Part shown: one piece after another, positions 1 to 10,713 of the stretch | Position numbering within the stretch: the first letter of the stretch is position 1 | Layout of the letters: every line of letters starts with the position of its first letter | Assembly (NCBI GenBank): GCA_012064415.1 | Contig: SSNU01000249.1 | Span: forward strand, 310,001-374,000 | Length of the DNA stretch: 64,000 nt | Reading direction: 5' to 3' | Source: Gyrodactylus bullatarudis | Taxonomy: Eukaryota > Platyhelminthes > Monogenea > Gyrodactylidea > Gyrodactylidae | The notes under the pieces: model-generated | The model's database searches: none | What the model was told of the DNA's origin: nothing | Seen by the model: the letters and a program-made list of their open reading frames with translations, nothing else | Program-made: the position numbers and the translations under genes

Positions 1-865
1 ACCTATATTTAGCTGACTACTCATTAGTAAAATGACTATACTATCTTTTTAATAGTTTTAAATACGCACGCTTTATTATCTAAGGAAATTGATAATTGAT
101 CAAGACACAAGAGATAAATTGATTTAATATATATGGATAGCTAGTTTACAAACGGGGGATATAAAAATGAAATCATGCATGAACCAATCAGAATGCGATC
201 ATTAAGTCCTTCGCAATTCTTTGATAAAGCTGACTCAAAATGACACAATTCTTTCGAAATTAATGCCAAAAATGGCAATTAAGGTGCTCTAATAAATGAT
301 GATAATACAGTCTGAATAAACTAATTCAAAATTTAAAGTAACATGGCTCACCATGCAAGTTCAAATCCTACATCCTCATTTAAACTATCGTCGCCCAATA
401 TTCAATGAATTTTTACTACATAATCATCAAATTCCCAAATAGAAGATATCAATCGTGGCAAATCTATTTTTCTAAACTTTTTTACAAATCACTTTATTCA
501 CTTTTTTGTTTGTTTTGAATTTATTTTCATTCCCTATCCCTATATCTTTTTCACTTCTTTACAATTTACAATTTCCTCGAATTATATTTATCAATAAATC
601 ACTTCTTTCAGTTTTGACTACAAAGTTATTTATACAAGAATTAAGTTATTTCAAATTTAATAATTTACACTTTTCCAACTGTTGAGCTATTTCTGCAATC
701 AACTAAATTAGTCTAGAAAAATATCTGAATCTTATCGGCCCATTTCTCTATCACCATTTAAGTATAAAATTTATGATCAATCTTCCACGCCGGTTGATTT
801 TTATTTATATTATCGTTTAAAAAAATCTTTATTAATATAATTTAAACATTTTATTTTCATTCTAG
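1..865. other. AT-rich stretch without gene
   Basis: No open frame of note and no recognised repeat. It ends at a good splice acceptor (TTCTAG, 861-865), so it is probably an intron of the gene whose exons start at 866. Confidence 0.5.
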
Positions 866-3800
866 AGACAAGGTTGTTCGAAATGGTGCTAGTGAATCTC
901 CTCTTGTAGAAATGTTTGATATTAAACCGATCCAAAGTCAGCCTCCTATCCTTACCATGACTAACCCTACAATTCGTCATGATGACTCTAATATAAATAA
1001 TAATAACGATAGTAGTAATCATATACAAACCCATCCAGATATTACACATAAAAGCGTCAACGAGATTCTCAAGCCAAAGATTAGCGGAGAGGAACCGGGT
1101 CGTAGTATTAATATGACTCGAATGCCATTCAGAAAATATTTCCCCAACAACAGCAATTCAAATGTAAACAAAAACACTTTGGGCGAATCCTTTAAAACCT
1201 CATACCTAATGAAAGAATATAATCCCGCATCAACATTAGCTGATACGATAAACAACAATAGACACACGGATCATGTCAGTCTTAGTCAGAAGTACGTTTT
1301 CTAGATTCATTTAGTTCAAATACTCTTCTGAGTACAAAATGCGATAGAGCTAAAAAATTCTGGCTTTTCTTGATATCTTTGCAAATAATTATAAATAGAA
1401 TATCTAGTCTAAAATTGAGCTGAAAAACCGAATGATCAATTATTATTAATCATAAATTCGGATGTGAAATCTTTATTTCAGTAAATTTATGAATCAATTG
1501 GAAAACTTTCTGTTGCCACGTAACCAGAAGATTCAAAAATAAATAGCACATGTTAAAAATTTTATTTTTTGTTCTCATTGAATAAAAATAACTTGTTATC
1601 CTAGAACTACCAATTCTTTGTTTCCCAGTCAAAGTTCCCTTACACCAGACGAAAAAAGTTCTGATTCAATAAATTATCGCAGAATTGATTATCTATCCAG
1701 CAGTAACAACAGTAAAAACCGAGATTACGGTCATTATAATCAGTCCGATCAGCCTCATGACCCATTGACAAATGTACACTATTCCTCAGATGATATGAGA
1801 GTTAATTCTGTTCATACAAATCGACCACAATTAATTCATCGTAAATCTCTCAGGCCCCCATCTATTTACGAGGGTGTGAATGATGCCAAAACTCTTAATC
1901 GTATATACAGGACAGTGCCCAGATCCAGATCAACCAATCAGGTTAGTTTATTATTTTTATAAATTCATTGAAAAATTTCCAACCTACCTTGTCAAATTAA
2001 CAACTATAGTTAACTAAAGAAGAACTTATTTTTAGCAACTTATTTTATTATAATCATATATTCTCGCATGCAAAAACTATATTTGTGTCATTAATGTTAG
2101 TTTCTCTTCATACTCTACTGAATAATGTATGGGCTATTTATTATTTACCATGAAAAAAGATTGAGCTGTCTCTGTTCTCATTTTATTCAAAGAATTTCGA
2201 TAATCTACCCTCTCTCTCTCTCTCTCTCTCTTTCAGTACACAAATTCTAGGGACTTTTACAAAAGTAATCAACTATCCCAAACTATTATCTTGCCAAATA
2301 TTATTTTCATAACTTATCCACAATAATCTTGATAACTTTCTCTTGTTTTAATGCTTATATAGTATCTAGTTTTCATCTTGTTTTAAAAATATCATTCAGA
2401 ATCGTTTTTCGCACATCACTTTCCCTTCCTAGAATAAATATTAGGTTTTTTGACTTGGCGAAAATTACAGTCTTTTCTTATTAATTAAGGATTGAAAACT
2501 CATACGCAGATAAACTTTATATCAATTTATTCATCTAATTGAGCTGATTTCGAATATATAAGTTTTATTGTTATTGGAGTTTCCTGTCAAAAGCTATGAG
2601 GTTTCAAAGTTTCGAATATACCACTCATACATATGCACGGAGTAATTGGCATTGCGCACATATTTTGATTACCTTAACCCCCTCGATCCCAGAGGTCGTA
2701 TACGACCTCTAAATCAACAGTTTTAGGCGATCGCTGCATTTTAACGTGTTCGAAGGGGTTAACTCAGCATTATTTTTCTACCACAGTGTCCCCCTTAATT
2801 CTTATTGGTCAATCAGGGTCAGATTTGCGACACTAAATAAGGGAAACTATGTTTTTTTCTTTAAAATTACATTGTAACCCCGTGCATATGTAAATGGGTC
2901 TATTAAGGGGTACACTTTTAACTTTGAAACCTCAGCTTCTGACAGGAAACTCCAATAAGAATAAAACTTATATACTCGAAATCAGCTCAATCAGATGAAT
3001 AAATTGATATAAAGTATCTGTGTACGAGTTTTCAATCCTTAATTAATAAGAAAAGACTGTAATTTTCTCATTTGAACCGCTTTATCGGCTTAATAATAAA
3101 ATAAAATTATATTTCAAATACACTAACTAACTAGGATAACTATCTGGCTAACTTTTAAGACCAATTTTGTTTTCGTCGCATATAGTTAAGAAAAGTTACA
3201 GCTCTTGAAAGAGAAAAACTCAAAAAATTCTCTAACGGCCGATGGCGGCTATAAAAAAATTTTGACGAAGAAACGAATAGCACCATGAGAATCAGCGTGA
3301 AAAACTGAACAGCATATCAATAATTCAGCCTAGTTGATATTTTTGTTGCACCGTGCTGTAATAGGACTTCATACTGTATTAATTTTGAAGAATAAAATTT
3401 TAGGTGAACTCAAAAGTGAACCTTGAGAACTGGTCCATCAGAAAACTTGAAATCATTTTTTTGAAGATTGATTAAGTGTTGTTGGTTTGTACTGTATGAT
3501 AATCATCATTTCAAACCTTTTACAAGGTCAAAAATTGGAAATCAAATAGATTGGATAGAAAATGGATTTAGAAAACTACTAATTCTTTGGAAGAAATTTC
3601 TTATTTTGTCAGGAAGCTATCTTCACTGATTTCCAATTCATCTTTCCCAAGTATTTTTCAAGAAAATCATTTTATTTATTTAGTCCCATTACTTATAATT
3701 ATGATTATCGCACATCTAATAGTTTCTCAATGCTCATTAGCTGTTGGTTCTATAAATATTTAACCAATTGTTTTGTTCTGGTCAAATTTTAAATCAGCGC

Positions 3801-5836
3801 CAACAGTCTTTTTCAATTGAAATTTTTATTTATAAATCTAATTTTAATTTAATCTATAATAAAGAAATTTGGTTCAAGAAAAATAATGATCCTCTTCACG
3901 AGGCCAGAAGCAACTGCTTTAGGATGATTTATCCTCAGCGCCTAGCTAGTGAATAGAAACCGCTTTTCTATCATCATTCAATGTGCCTACTCTTACTCTC
4001 TTTAGCTTCTCCTCTAAATGTATTGCCTATAATAAGAGATGTCAGAGATCTAAATCTATTAAATTTCTTTGTCTGTCTTTGATATAGAAGAAAAATAAAT
4101 GCATTGATTGTGTAAGTTTTGTAATCTTTTTTTTCTTGCATGATCATTCTTGTATCATCTCACGTACTCCTTCTTACCTTTTTTTATATGTCGATTTAAA
4201 AAATATATTTCATGTCCCCCCTTATACTAAACGTGTCATTTAAATATACTCATTTTGGTTATTTTACACTTGCCTAATGTTTATCATTTTGTCATTAATT
4301 GTCTATATAATTAAAATACAAAATACAAAACAATCTTGTCTAATTACAATTTCCTACATCTATCCCTTAAAGTCTTGTAAGTTGAATTGTTTTGACACCT
4401 TTTGTTTTTTTCTCATGTTGATAATAAAATAACACCATAAAAATAACAAAAAAATATCTCTCTCAACACACACATTAATTGCAGATATAGTTACAAATAA
4501 GTAATTCACGTGATTTATCAAACACGTCCAAAAATCCACTTAAATTCAAATTCAGAAAATGGAAAGAAGATATATTAAAACCAAATGTCCTCCGCTCGTG
4601 TAGATAATTTTAGGCACCTTAGACAAGAAGATCATACAGCTTCAATTTTATACAAAAACCCTAATGATGACAGATAGATGTATGGGTGAAAGAGAAAATT
4701 CTTATTAACTATTAAAACTTTTCCTAAATCTTCAACTACCTTGGCCAATGTGAGCTTTTTCACTTTTCTCTCCACTGTTGCTATTGATTGGAGAGTTTTG
4801 GTGTTTTTTCAGCTTACATATTATTCTAATTTTATTCATCTTTTACTATTTCTTTCATTATTTGTAAATTACTATCTTGAATGAACTCTTAACTTATATC
4901 ATTTTTGAAGAATTACCACTGATGATGCTTTTGGTTTTAATATATCTTTTTTTAATTTTCTAAATATTTTGATTATTCAAGGCACAATTTCAATTGGTTG
5001 ATAACAAATAAAAATTTTATCAACTATAGGGTCATTTTATATTTAAAATTATTTTACACATCATAAGTCTGACCAAATGTATGAATTGAACTAATTATTT
5101 GGATCTTAATATTTCTATCTAGAAAATTTTAGGAATTTTCTTTTACCAATTCTACCACTAAAATTTTGAGTCTGATTTATAAAAAAATTGTATCTGCAAT
5201 TAAATATAATCCGCCTTTTCACCTTCTGTTACAAGAGAATATTTTGCTTACCTAACCCTAATCCTTTTAATTATAATTAGCAGAGATTCATCATTTATTT
5301 CGCTTCACTCTAAATTATTGAGATTATTTTTTCATTTGCACCCTTGATAATAAAAGTAGTTTTTTAGACTGTTATTTTATAACTAATCATAATCACCTTT
5401 TTTTAAAAAGACGACGAGATTTGAATTAACAATCATAATCAAGATTAAATCATGATAAATCTCTAAAACATTTTGATAATGAAGATATTTGAGGTCTTTA
5501 CATTAACTTACTGTGACTTTTCATGAAAATTTTCTCTTCTCGTATTGTAGTGCGTATCATGACGGGTGATAATTCTTCCAGGTACGTATTTTCCCAATAG
5601 GCGTTTAACAAAAATTATTGCTACATTCAAAATAAAAAAACTCACAAACATATTTTATATAAATTACATTTCAGCTCGAAATATATGCCTCGGCGTCAAC
5701 AAGTAACTCCTCAGCATCCTCACCGGGGATATCTCAGCCTAGTTCACGATACTCCAAAATTCTCTCTGATGCTCAAACTACAACAATGCTTGCCCAAGAC
5801 TTACATAAAACCCTGTTGTCAGTAAAGCCATTATAA
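866..5836 (+). CDS. Unrecognised Ser/Asn-rich disordered protein, 3' exons (5' partial)
   Basis: Not recognised. Exons seen are 866-1291 and 1629-1941; the phases match (two bases left, completed by T to give Asn). The acceptor at 865 shows that upstream exons lie outside the window. The product is hydrophilic, rich in Ser, Asn, Asp, His and Arg, with no membrane segment or known domain, so it looks disordered. The end is ambiguous. Splicing 1941 directly to 5675 (phase 0 to 0) gives a Ser-rich tail (begins LEIYASAS) ending with TAA at 5836. Alternatively, small exons 2237-2264 (28 nt) and 5551-5581 (31 nt) also join in phase and read the last exon in another open frame (SKYMPRRQ) to a stop at 5823-5825. 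The first option resembles the upstream composition better. Exon status is inference from splice signals and phase; function unknown. Confidence 0.5.
2210..2230. repeat. (CT)n microsatellite
   Basis: About ten CT dinucleotides run straight into TTTCAG, so the repeat would serve as the polypyrimidine tract of a possible acceptor at 2236 for the 28-nt exon 2237-2264. Confidence 0.85.
2460..3067. mobile_element. Fold-back element with ~150 bp inverted arms (FB1)
   Basis: The left arm (about 2460-2615, starting GAAAATTACAGTC) is repeated as reverse complement at about 2920-3067 (ending GACTGTAATTTTC). Both arms contain the ATTAATTAAGGATTG and TGACAGGAAACTCCAAT / TTGGAGTTTCCTGTCA stretches with scattered mismatches. 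The central ~300 bp has no ORF and contains a small TTAA-flanked insertion. It is a non-autonomous MITE-like element; no clear target duplication was found. Confidence 0.75.
2674..2762. mobile_element. Tiny piggyBac-like MITE nested in FB1
   Basis: TTAA at 2674-2677 and 2759-2762 flank an 81-bp insert with imperfect terminal inverts (CCCCCTCGA at one end, TTCGAAGGGG at the other). Inside is a perfect palindrome, AGGTCGTATACGACCT (about 2693-2708). TTAA duplications with C-rich ends are typical of the piggyBac superfamily; assignment by pattern only. Confidence 0.5.
3068..4489. other. Non-coding AT-rich region
   Basis: No supported gene. A 62-codon open frame near 3768 has no splice context or recognisable sequence. 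If the upstream gene runs to 5836, this is intron. Confidence 0.5.
4490..4975. mobile_element. Penelope-like element, 3' fragment with inverted end
   Basis: Bases 4604-4960 match in direct orientation the end of the GIY-YIG region and 3' tail of the Penelope-like element at 13490-13900, for example CAACTACCTTGGCC then TGTGAGCTTTTTCACTTTTC. The preceding 4500-4600 is the reverse complement of 13875-13955 (ACGTCC, AATCCACTTAAA, ATATTAAAACCAAATG). This gives a tail-to-tail inverted structure, and inverted terminal segments are known for Penelope-like elements. No intact coding frame remains. Confidence 0.7.
4976..5550. other. Non-coding stretch, probable intron
   Basis: AT-rich, no ORF of note. 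It lies before the possible 31-nt exon 5551-5581 of the Ser/Asn-rich gene. Confidence 0.4.
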
Positions 5837-6453
5837 ATATTTAAAAAACCTTTTCCTGTTAAAAAACACTCCCATATCAAATGAGTCTTTCAGATATTTT
5901 TCATTGACTGGCAACGCTAGGCGTCCGGTGAATATAAAATTTGAATTAATTGAATCAAAAATTTGTTGAAGTAAATAATTAAATTTTTTTTTCAAAATAA
6001 AATAAACCATAAAATAATTTATTTTTATTTTCTGATTCATAATAAAGCGGATTTATTTATAAGATCAGGAAGATTTTTTTTGAAATCGAACATTTTTATT
6101 TATAAAGATTTTTTATAAAGATTAATGATTGTACAAATAAGAGAACAGGTAAAGAGTGTTTGATGTTTATCAGATAGAGCCACAGTTGTCAGCCTCTAGG
6201 TTTATCAATTTTACTTTCATTTATGAAGAAACCTTCCTATAGGAAAGCTAATTCAAAAATAAGGTTAGGAATTCTAACTTGGAATGTTAAATTTCTATAG
6301 CCAAACTATGGAAAAAATCCCTGAGGGATTATCCCTCTATCGCATAATTTTTATTAAATCAAACAAAAATGGAAAATCATATCATTGCTATGGATTCTAT
6401 TTGTTTTATATTTACATCAAATTAAATGTTTTCGAATATGAATCTAATAGACA
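5837..6453. other. Intergenic region
   Basis: AT-rich spacer between the Ser/Asn-rich gene and the Cys-module gene. A short antisense open frame (5831-6040) is almost all Lys/Phe/Asn/Ile and looks like chance. Confidence 0.5.
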
Positions 6454-7355
6454 ATGAGTGAGACATTTTTTAATATGTTAAAGATCTGAATGCTGAACCA
6501 TCATTTAAGAAAATTAAATTAGATCCTTCCTCTCCTGAATTTAATCAAAATGAATGTCTAATATGTGGTCTAGAAATAAGCGAGGATCGTTTTACCCCTG
6601 AATCAGAAAAGATTTATGTAAATATCTTCAATCTCAGTCATTCATATGTGAATAGTGGTGGTAATTGTCAAAAAAAATTAAAGGATTTAATTGATTCTAA
6701 TATTCTGCTTCCGTTATTGTTACATTCACGCCCAGATTTTCATTTCGATTGTTTAGTAAATCTCATTATATTCCCTTTGCCCAGCGATAATGGAGACAAA
6801 AATCCATCTGAAACTACAGATGATGAATCCAAACTTGTTAATAATGCCTTTATGTGTTGCTTTGTTTGTAATAAGGATGAAGATCGTTCTAATCATACTC
6901 CATTAAGGCCCACAATCTATCAAAATTGTATTAAGCTTCTACGAAAATTTCCATATAATATTGAGGACTACTTCGGTCCAAGTACCACTGAGCTTTTTAA
7001 AAAGTTTAGATTACCAGCTGTTTTATACAAATCTCGTCCTGCATACCACAAAGACTGCTGGCTGAAAGTAAATGATGTTGGCAAAAGCAAATCAAACTCT
7101 GAATCATGTATGCCATATTGTTTTGTTTGTAATGAGAGTGATGATAGACTTGAAACTCCTCTCAGGAATACTATGTATCATAATTGCTATAAACTCGTAA
7201 AGGATCGTACTAGAGAAGAATTAGAGCCATATCTGTGTAATGAAACCATAGATATTTATTTAAAACATAAAGAACGATTCACTCATATTATGTCTGAGCT
7301 CCGACCTTTATACCATAAGGATTGCTGGTTACGGTTAAATCAAAATTTAAAGTAA
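6454..7355 (+). CDS. Unrecognised protein with three Cys/His modules
   Basis: Proposed CDS is exon 6454-6457 (ATGA) plus 6484-7355, 291 aa, with a 26-nt intron (GTGAGA to TTAAAG). The exon 2 frame is certain; the tiny first exon is inferred from phase. After a Lys/Ser/Pro-rich start the protein carries three copies of one module: C-x2-C near the start (CLIC, CFVC, CFVC), an acidic E/D-D-R step, T-P, a Tyr/Asn-Cys step (IYQNC, MYHNC), a Leu/Lys-rich segment, then R-P-x-[FY]-H-[FK]-D-C, ending HKDCW in modules 2 and 3. The regular Cys/His pattern suggests metal binding. It loosely resembles the C-x2-C ... H-x2-C modules of lineage-expanded, transposon-associated proteins in other invertebrates, but I cannot name a family. 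Module 1 is the most diverged. No membrane segment or signal peptide. Confidence 0.65.
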
Positions 7356-8137
7356 CAAATAATTATAATTATTCATAATAAAATTCAGATTTACTCAAAG
7401 TTGTTCTACATTCTATGGTCTTCTTCTATATTAGTACTAGTAACTACTAATTAGAACTTTTTTTATTTGTTGCTTGCTTTTCCTCATATTCGAAAAACGG
7501 GAAAATAATCCGTTATTTTCCGGGAAAATTTTTCCGTCCCAGAATAAATAAAAGTCTGTTCTAAATTCTAATTTTTCTCAGGATCTAGTATATCAAAATT
7601 CGTTTATGGGGGAGGGAAAAAGAGTAGAGTTTATTGAGAATTGATAGATGGTGAGAGTACAGGGGATTTGCAGTTGGATATCAGATAAAAAAATAATTTA
7701 CAGTCTAGATTGATTAGTTAAGACTGTACAATTTCAATAAATATGATAATAATTGAATAAAATTCCAGTTCGAAATTGATATATGGTCAAGGTTTCACAT
7801 CAATATCAATGATTTTATATCAGGAAAAATTTCAACGGCAAATGATATTTTCAGGTGGCATGTAAAAATTGAAAATGCGGTTTATCATCAGTCTTGAACG
7901 GGATAAATGAAGCATATTTGTTAAATCAGGGGAAAACAAATCCCCCAATGATGAAAAACAAAACAATGGTGAATTGAAAGACGCTCGAGACAAAAATCTT
8001 GATTAATCTGATTGATTGATTATAAACAATTAAAAAATTCTTCTTCCTGCCTTTTTAGAAGTTCATAGAATTCAATTGGAATGCAATAGAAAGAATTCTG
8101 GAAAATAAAAATCAAGATTAATGTATAATTATAAATA
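7356..8137. other. Intergenic region
   Basis: No supported gene. A short dyad of GGGAAAATAATCC / TTTTCCGGGAAAA type lies near 7498-7530. On the minus strand 8101-8017 there is a 25-codon open stretch after a good acceptor (TTTTCCAG), but its phase does not fit the adjacent PNRC-like exon. Confidence 0.4.
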
Positions 8138-8508
8138 CTAGTTTAAAAACTTACATTTAAGAGGATCAATTGTCTGAGCACCCAATTCATTATTTGAGAT
8201 AAGAAGATATTGTAATTGAATTTCAGTTTCTAACCAATGGCTCGGAGGAAGAGGAAGATTGTCAGCCTTTGGAGCGGAGCGATGTACAGATGCGGTACAA
8301 TAGTTTAACTCTTCTGTTTTTGTAACTGTTTTGGCTTTCTTGGTATGATTATAATTCTGAGGTGCTTTGTTGTAATTTGGAATTGGCCTATTTAAGTTTG
8401 TTGGCTTATGCTTGCTCTTATTCTTATAGCTGAAAAAAAAACAATAAAAGTGAACAATTTTTCTATATTTATGAAGAAACTTTAATGATATTACTTTTGA
8501 TTATTCAT
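8138..8508 (-). CDS. PNRC-like mRNA decapping coactivator (proline-rich, small)
   Basis: Exons 8508-8495 (MNNQ plus two bases) and 8429-8138 join in phase to give a basic 101-aa protein. The key motif is LPLPPSHW near residues 68-75, preceded by SAPKADN. This matches the C-terminal signature of the PNRC family (proline-rich nuclear receptor coactivators), where a P-x-LP-x-PP-x-HW motif binds the decapping activator DCP1 and links it to UPF1 in nonsense-mediated decay. After HW, a hydrophobic IQLQYLL stretch sits where vertebrate PNRC has its Leu-rich end. Length is somewhat below the vertebrate ~139 aa. A strong donor (GTAAGT, 8154-8149) lies seven codons before the stop; using it with the TTCCAG acceptor at 8101 would create UAA across the joint. 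Either way the protein ends within six codons. Family call is inference from one short motif plus architecture. Confidence 0.55.
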
Positions 8509-8656
8509 TGTTATGAGCATAGAAGAATATAATTTGAATTACACCAAAATTTGTATTTTTATTAAACAAATTTTAGTATTTAGCAAAAGTTTTAGTGGCT
8601 TGAAACCGACATATTTGAATCTTGCAATTTGCATGCTGAGTTTCTAATCATCAAAA
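8509..8656. promoter_or_regulatory. Shared divergent promoter, PNRC-like / BTF3
   Basis: Only 148 bp separate the two start codons on opposite strands. No TATA consensus is obvious. A bidirectional promoter is inferred from spacing alone. Confidence 0.4.
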
Positions 8657-9070
8657 ATGTCCCAAACATGTGCAGTATCAGCTGAAAAGCTGCAAAGACT
8701 CGAGCAGATGAGTCAGCAGGTCAGAATTGGTGGTAAGGGAACCGCCCGCAGGAAGAAGAAGGTCGTTCACAAAAATACTGCCGCAGATGATCGTAAATTA
8801 CAAGCAGCAATGAGTAAACTTAAGCTCAACCCCATTAGTGGAATCGAAGAAGTTAACATGTACAAAACTGACAATACAGTTATCACTTTCAAGAATGCCA
8901 AAGTTGAAGCATCACCACAAATCAATATTTTCGCTGTTACTGGTCAAGGAGAGACAAAGAATATCATGGATATGCTTGGACCTCTAGCTGAAAAACTTAA
9001 CATGAAAGCATCAGCTAAAGAGTTGGAGAATCTTCTACCCGAAGTAACCGGCAACTTTGATTTACTATGA
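8657..9070 (+). CDS. BTF3: BTF3 / nascent polypeptide-associated complex subunit beta
   Basis: NAC-beta pairs with NAC-alpha at the ribosome exit tunnel and shields nascent chains. The 137-aa single-exon product has the hallmark N-terminal ribosome-binding block QVRIGGKGTARRKKKVVHK (about residues 21-39). The NAC domain follows, with GIEEVNMYKTDNTVITFKN and a conserved FAVTGQGETK-like strand (about 62-100), then a Leu-rich segment. The ATG at 8657 follows an A-rich leader and fits the family start. Two oddities: there is no intron although neighbouring genes are split, and the acidic tail usual in the family (DDVPDLVENFDE-like) is reduced to GNFDLL. A retrocopy is possible, but the frame is intact and the conserved core is complete. 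AATAAA follows at 9214. Confidence 0.93.
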   Translation: MSQTCAVSAEKLQRLEQMSQQVRIGGKGTARRKKKVVHKNTAADDRKLQAAMSKLKLNPISGIEEVNMYKTDNTVITFKNAKVEASPQINIFAVTGQGETKNIMDMLGPLAEKLNMKASAKELENLLPEVTGNFDLL

Positions 9071-9213
9071 AAAATTGAAACTACACTTATATGCCACCTC
9101 CCTACTACTCTCGAAACAATCCTTCGTGAATCTAAATAACTGCGTTTTGTATGTTGCTGATTTAATTATGGATTAGGATTAATTTCAATTCCATAAATAT
9201 TTCAGAATCACCA

Positions 9214-9219
9214 AATAAA
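9214..9219 (+). terminator. polyA signal of BTF3
   Basis: AATAAA 144 bp after the stop codon. Confidence 0.7.
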
Positions 9220-9548
9220 AACATATATTGTCTAATGCTATGCTTTTTACAAGTCCTTCAATAAAATCACTAATAATATCCAAACTACTTTTAAGTACGC
9301 ATTGTATAAATATAATGCATTCGTCCAAGTTGACAATCCTTCTATGTATAAGGGGATCTTATACATGGGTCTAGAAAAAGGGAATAGCTTTTAACAATGA
9401 ACACTTTTATTATTTCGATATTAATGTATTTAGTAGTAAATAAAGATTGGATGAGCTCTTCTTCACATATATTGCACAATAATTATAATTATAAGAGATT
9501 TCAGGAATTCTTGAATTATTCAAAATAGAAAAACAAAGTATTTTTCAT

Positions 9549-10713
9549 TCAAAATAGGGGATTAGGTGCTCCGCCACCCATCCATAATCCACTATTTGGA
9601 TTAGTTCCACTTCCACCGGAGCCATACATTGGCCTACCACCTGGTCCACCACCATATGAGCTTCCCTTTTTAGGTGCGTCATAGCTTCTTCCTGATGAAT
9701 CATAATCGTTTATCGGTGGCCAACTATCGAATCGGGGTCCAGACGGACTACTAGGTCCATCTTTCCAGGGTGGTGGAGGAGGATAACCCCCGCCATGAGA
9801 TCCGGGTGGTGGAGGTGGCCCACCATGACCTGCATGTGGAGATTGATGCCATGGACCATTCCGACTACCGTATGGCATGGGGTTATTATTATAACTGGAT
9901 GGTCCACCTGTTGATGGCATTCCAGACTGTCTCCTTGGCGGTTGATATGGATAGCTGAAAATTTTCAGATTTTAAATAAAAAAATACATTTGAATTTCTA
10001 AGATGTAGTGTACAGAATTATTGTGTAGAAGCCTGCAGTTTAAAGTTCAAACATATCAAAAATAATTTCCTGAATACAATATCGATTAAATCAAGATTAC
10101 CCATTCCTCATATTTCTGCTTGGTGGAGGATATTGATTGTACATATTATTTCCATTCATTGGTGGCGGTGGGGGTCTATGACCAGGACTAGTTGGACCTG
10201 GGGGAGGTGGAGGCCTATACCCATCCATACTCGGCGGTGGAGGACCTCGATAACTTGACGGATCTAAAATTCACAAATTATTATTATTAATCAACCGGGA
10301 GAATTTTCATCTCAAACTTTGTAAATGGAAGAAAAGAACATTAAAATTTTTAAGAACAGGTCAGACATTTTTGTTTTGTTTTGTTGATGTGGTTGTGCCA
10401 TGCAAAACTTACAATAATAATCGCTAGGATCATATCCAGCTAAGACCAAAATGAGAGTTAAAGTTACATAGATTCTATTATTATTACTCTTGTTGGCGAT
10501 AAACAATCAGTTAGACAAGAAAATGATAAAAACCAGTTCATTTTGTTGGCTAGAAATTCTCTTGTTCCTTGACTGTTGTTAATGTTTTACAGGATGTTTT
10601 ATTATGAAGGCACTAAGCGTTGGAAAAAACTCACTACTTGATCCATGGTCCATTAATGGATTGTATTCCTCTACTCCAGCGGCAGCTGCACTTGGCCATA
10701 ATGGTTCAGCCAT
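9549..10713 (-). CDS. Pro/Gly/Tyr-rich low-complexity protein, four exons
   Basis: Not recognised. Exons on the minus strand are 10713-10635, 10439-10413 (27 nt), 10263-10101 and 9954-9549. All junctions have GT-AG sites and matching phases, giving 224 aa from ATG to stop. The N-terminus (MAEPLWPSAAAAGVEEYNPL) is the only non-repetitive part. The rest is rich in Pro, Gly, Ser, Tyr and Asn, with runs such as RPPPPP, GGPPPPPG and GYPPPPP, then a Gly/Ser-rich end (GSGGSG, WMGGGAPNPLF). Poly-Pro runs are potential SH3, WW or profilin ligands, and the Tyr/Gly composition resembles RNA-granule or scaffold proteins; neither is shown. No signal peptide or membrane segment. The two larger exons are convincing as coding; exons 1 and 2 rest on phase and splice signals. 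Confidence 0.65.

Noticed and set aside
350..368. GTTCAAATCC resembles a tRNA B box.
   Set aside because: No T-stem, anticodon arm or acceptor stem can be folded around it.
8017..8101. Minus-strand stretch FYCIPIEFYELLKRQEEE as an extra PNRC-like exon.
   Set aside because: It is in phase 0 but the preceding exon ends in phase 1, which would give an immediate stop.
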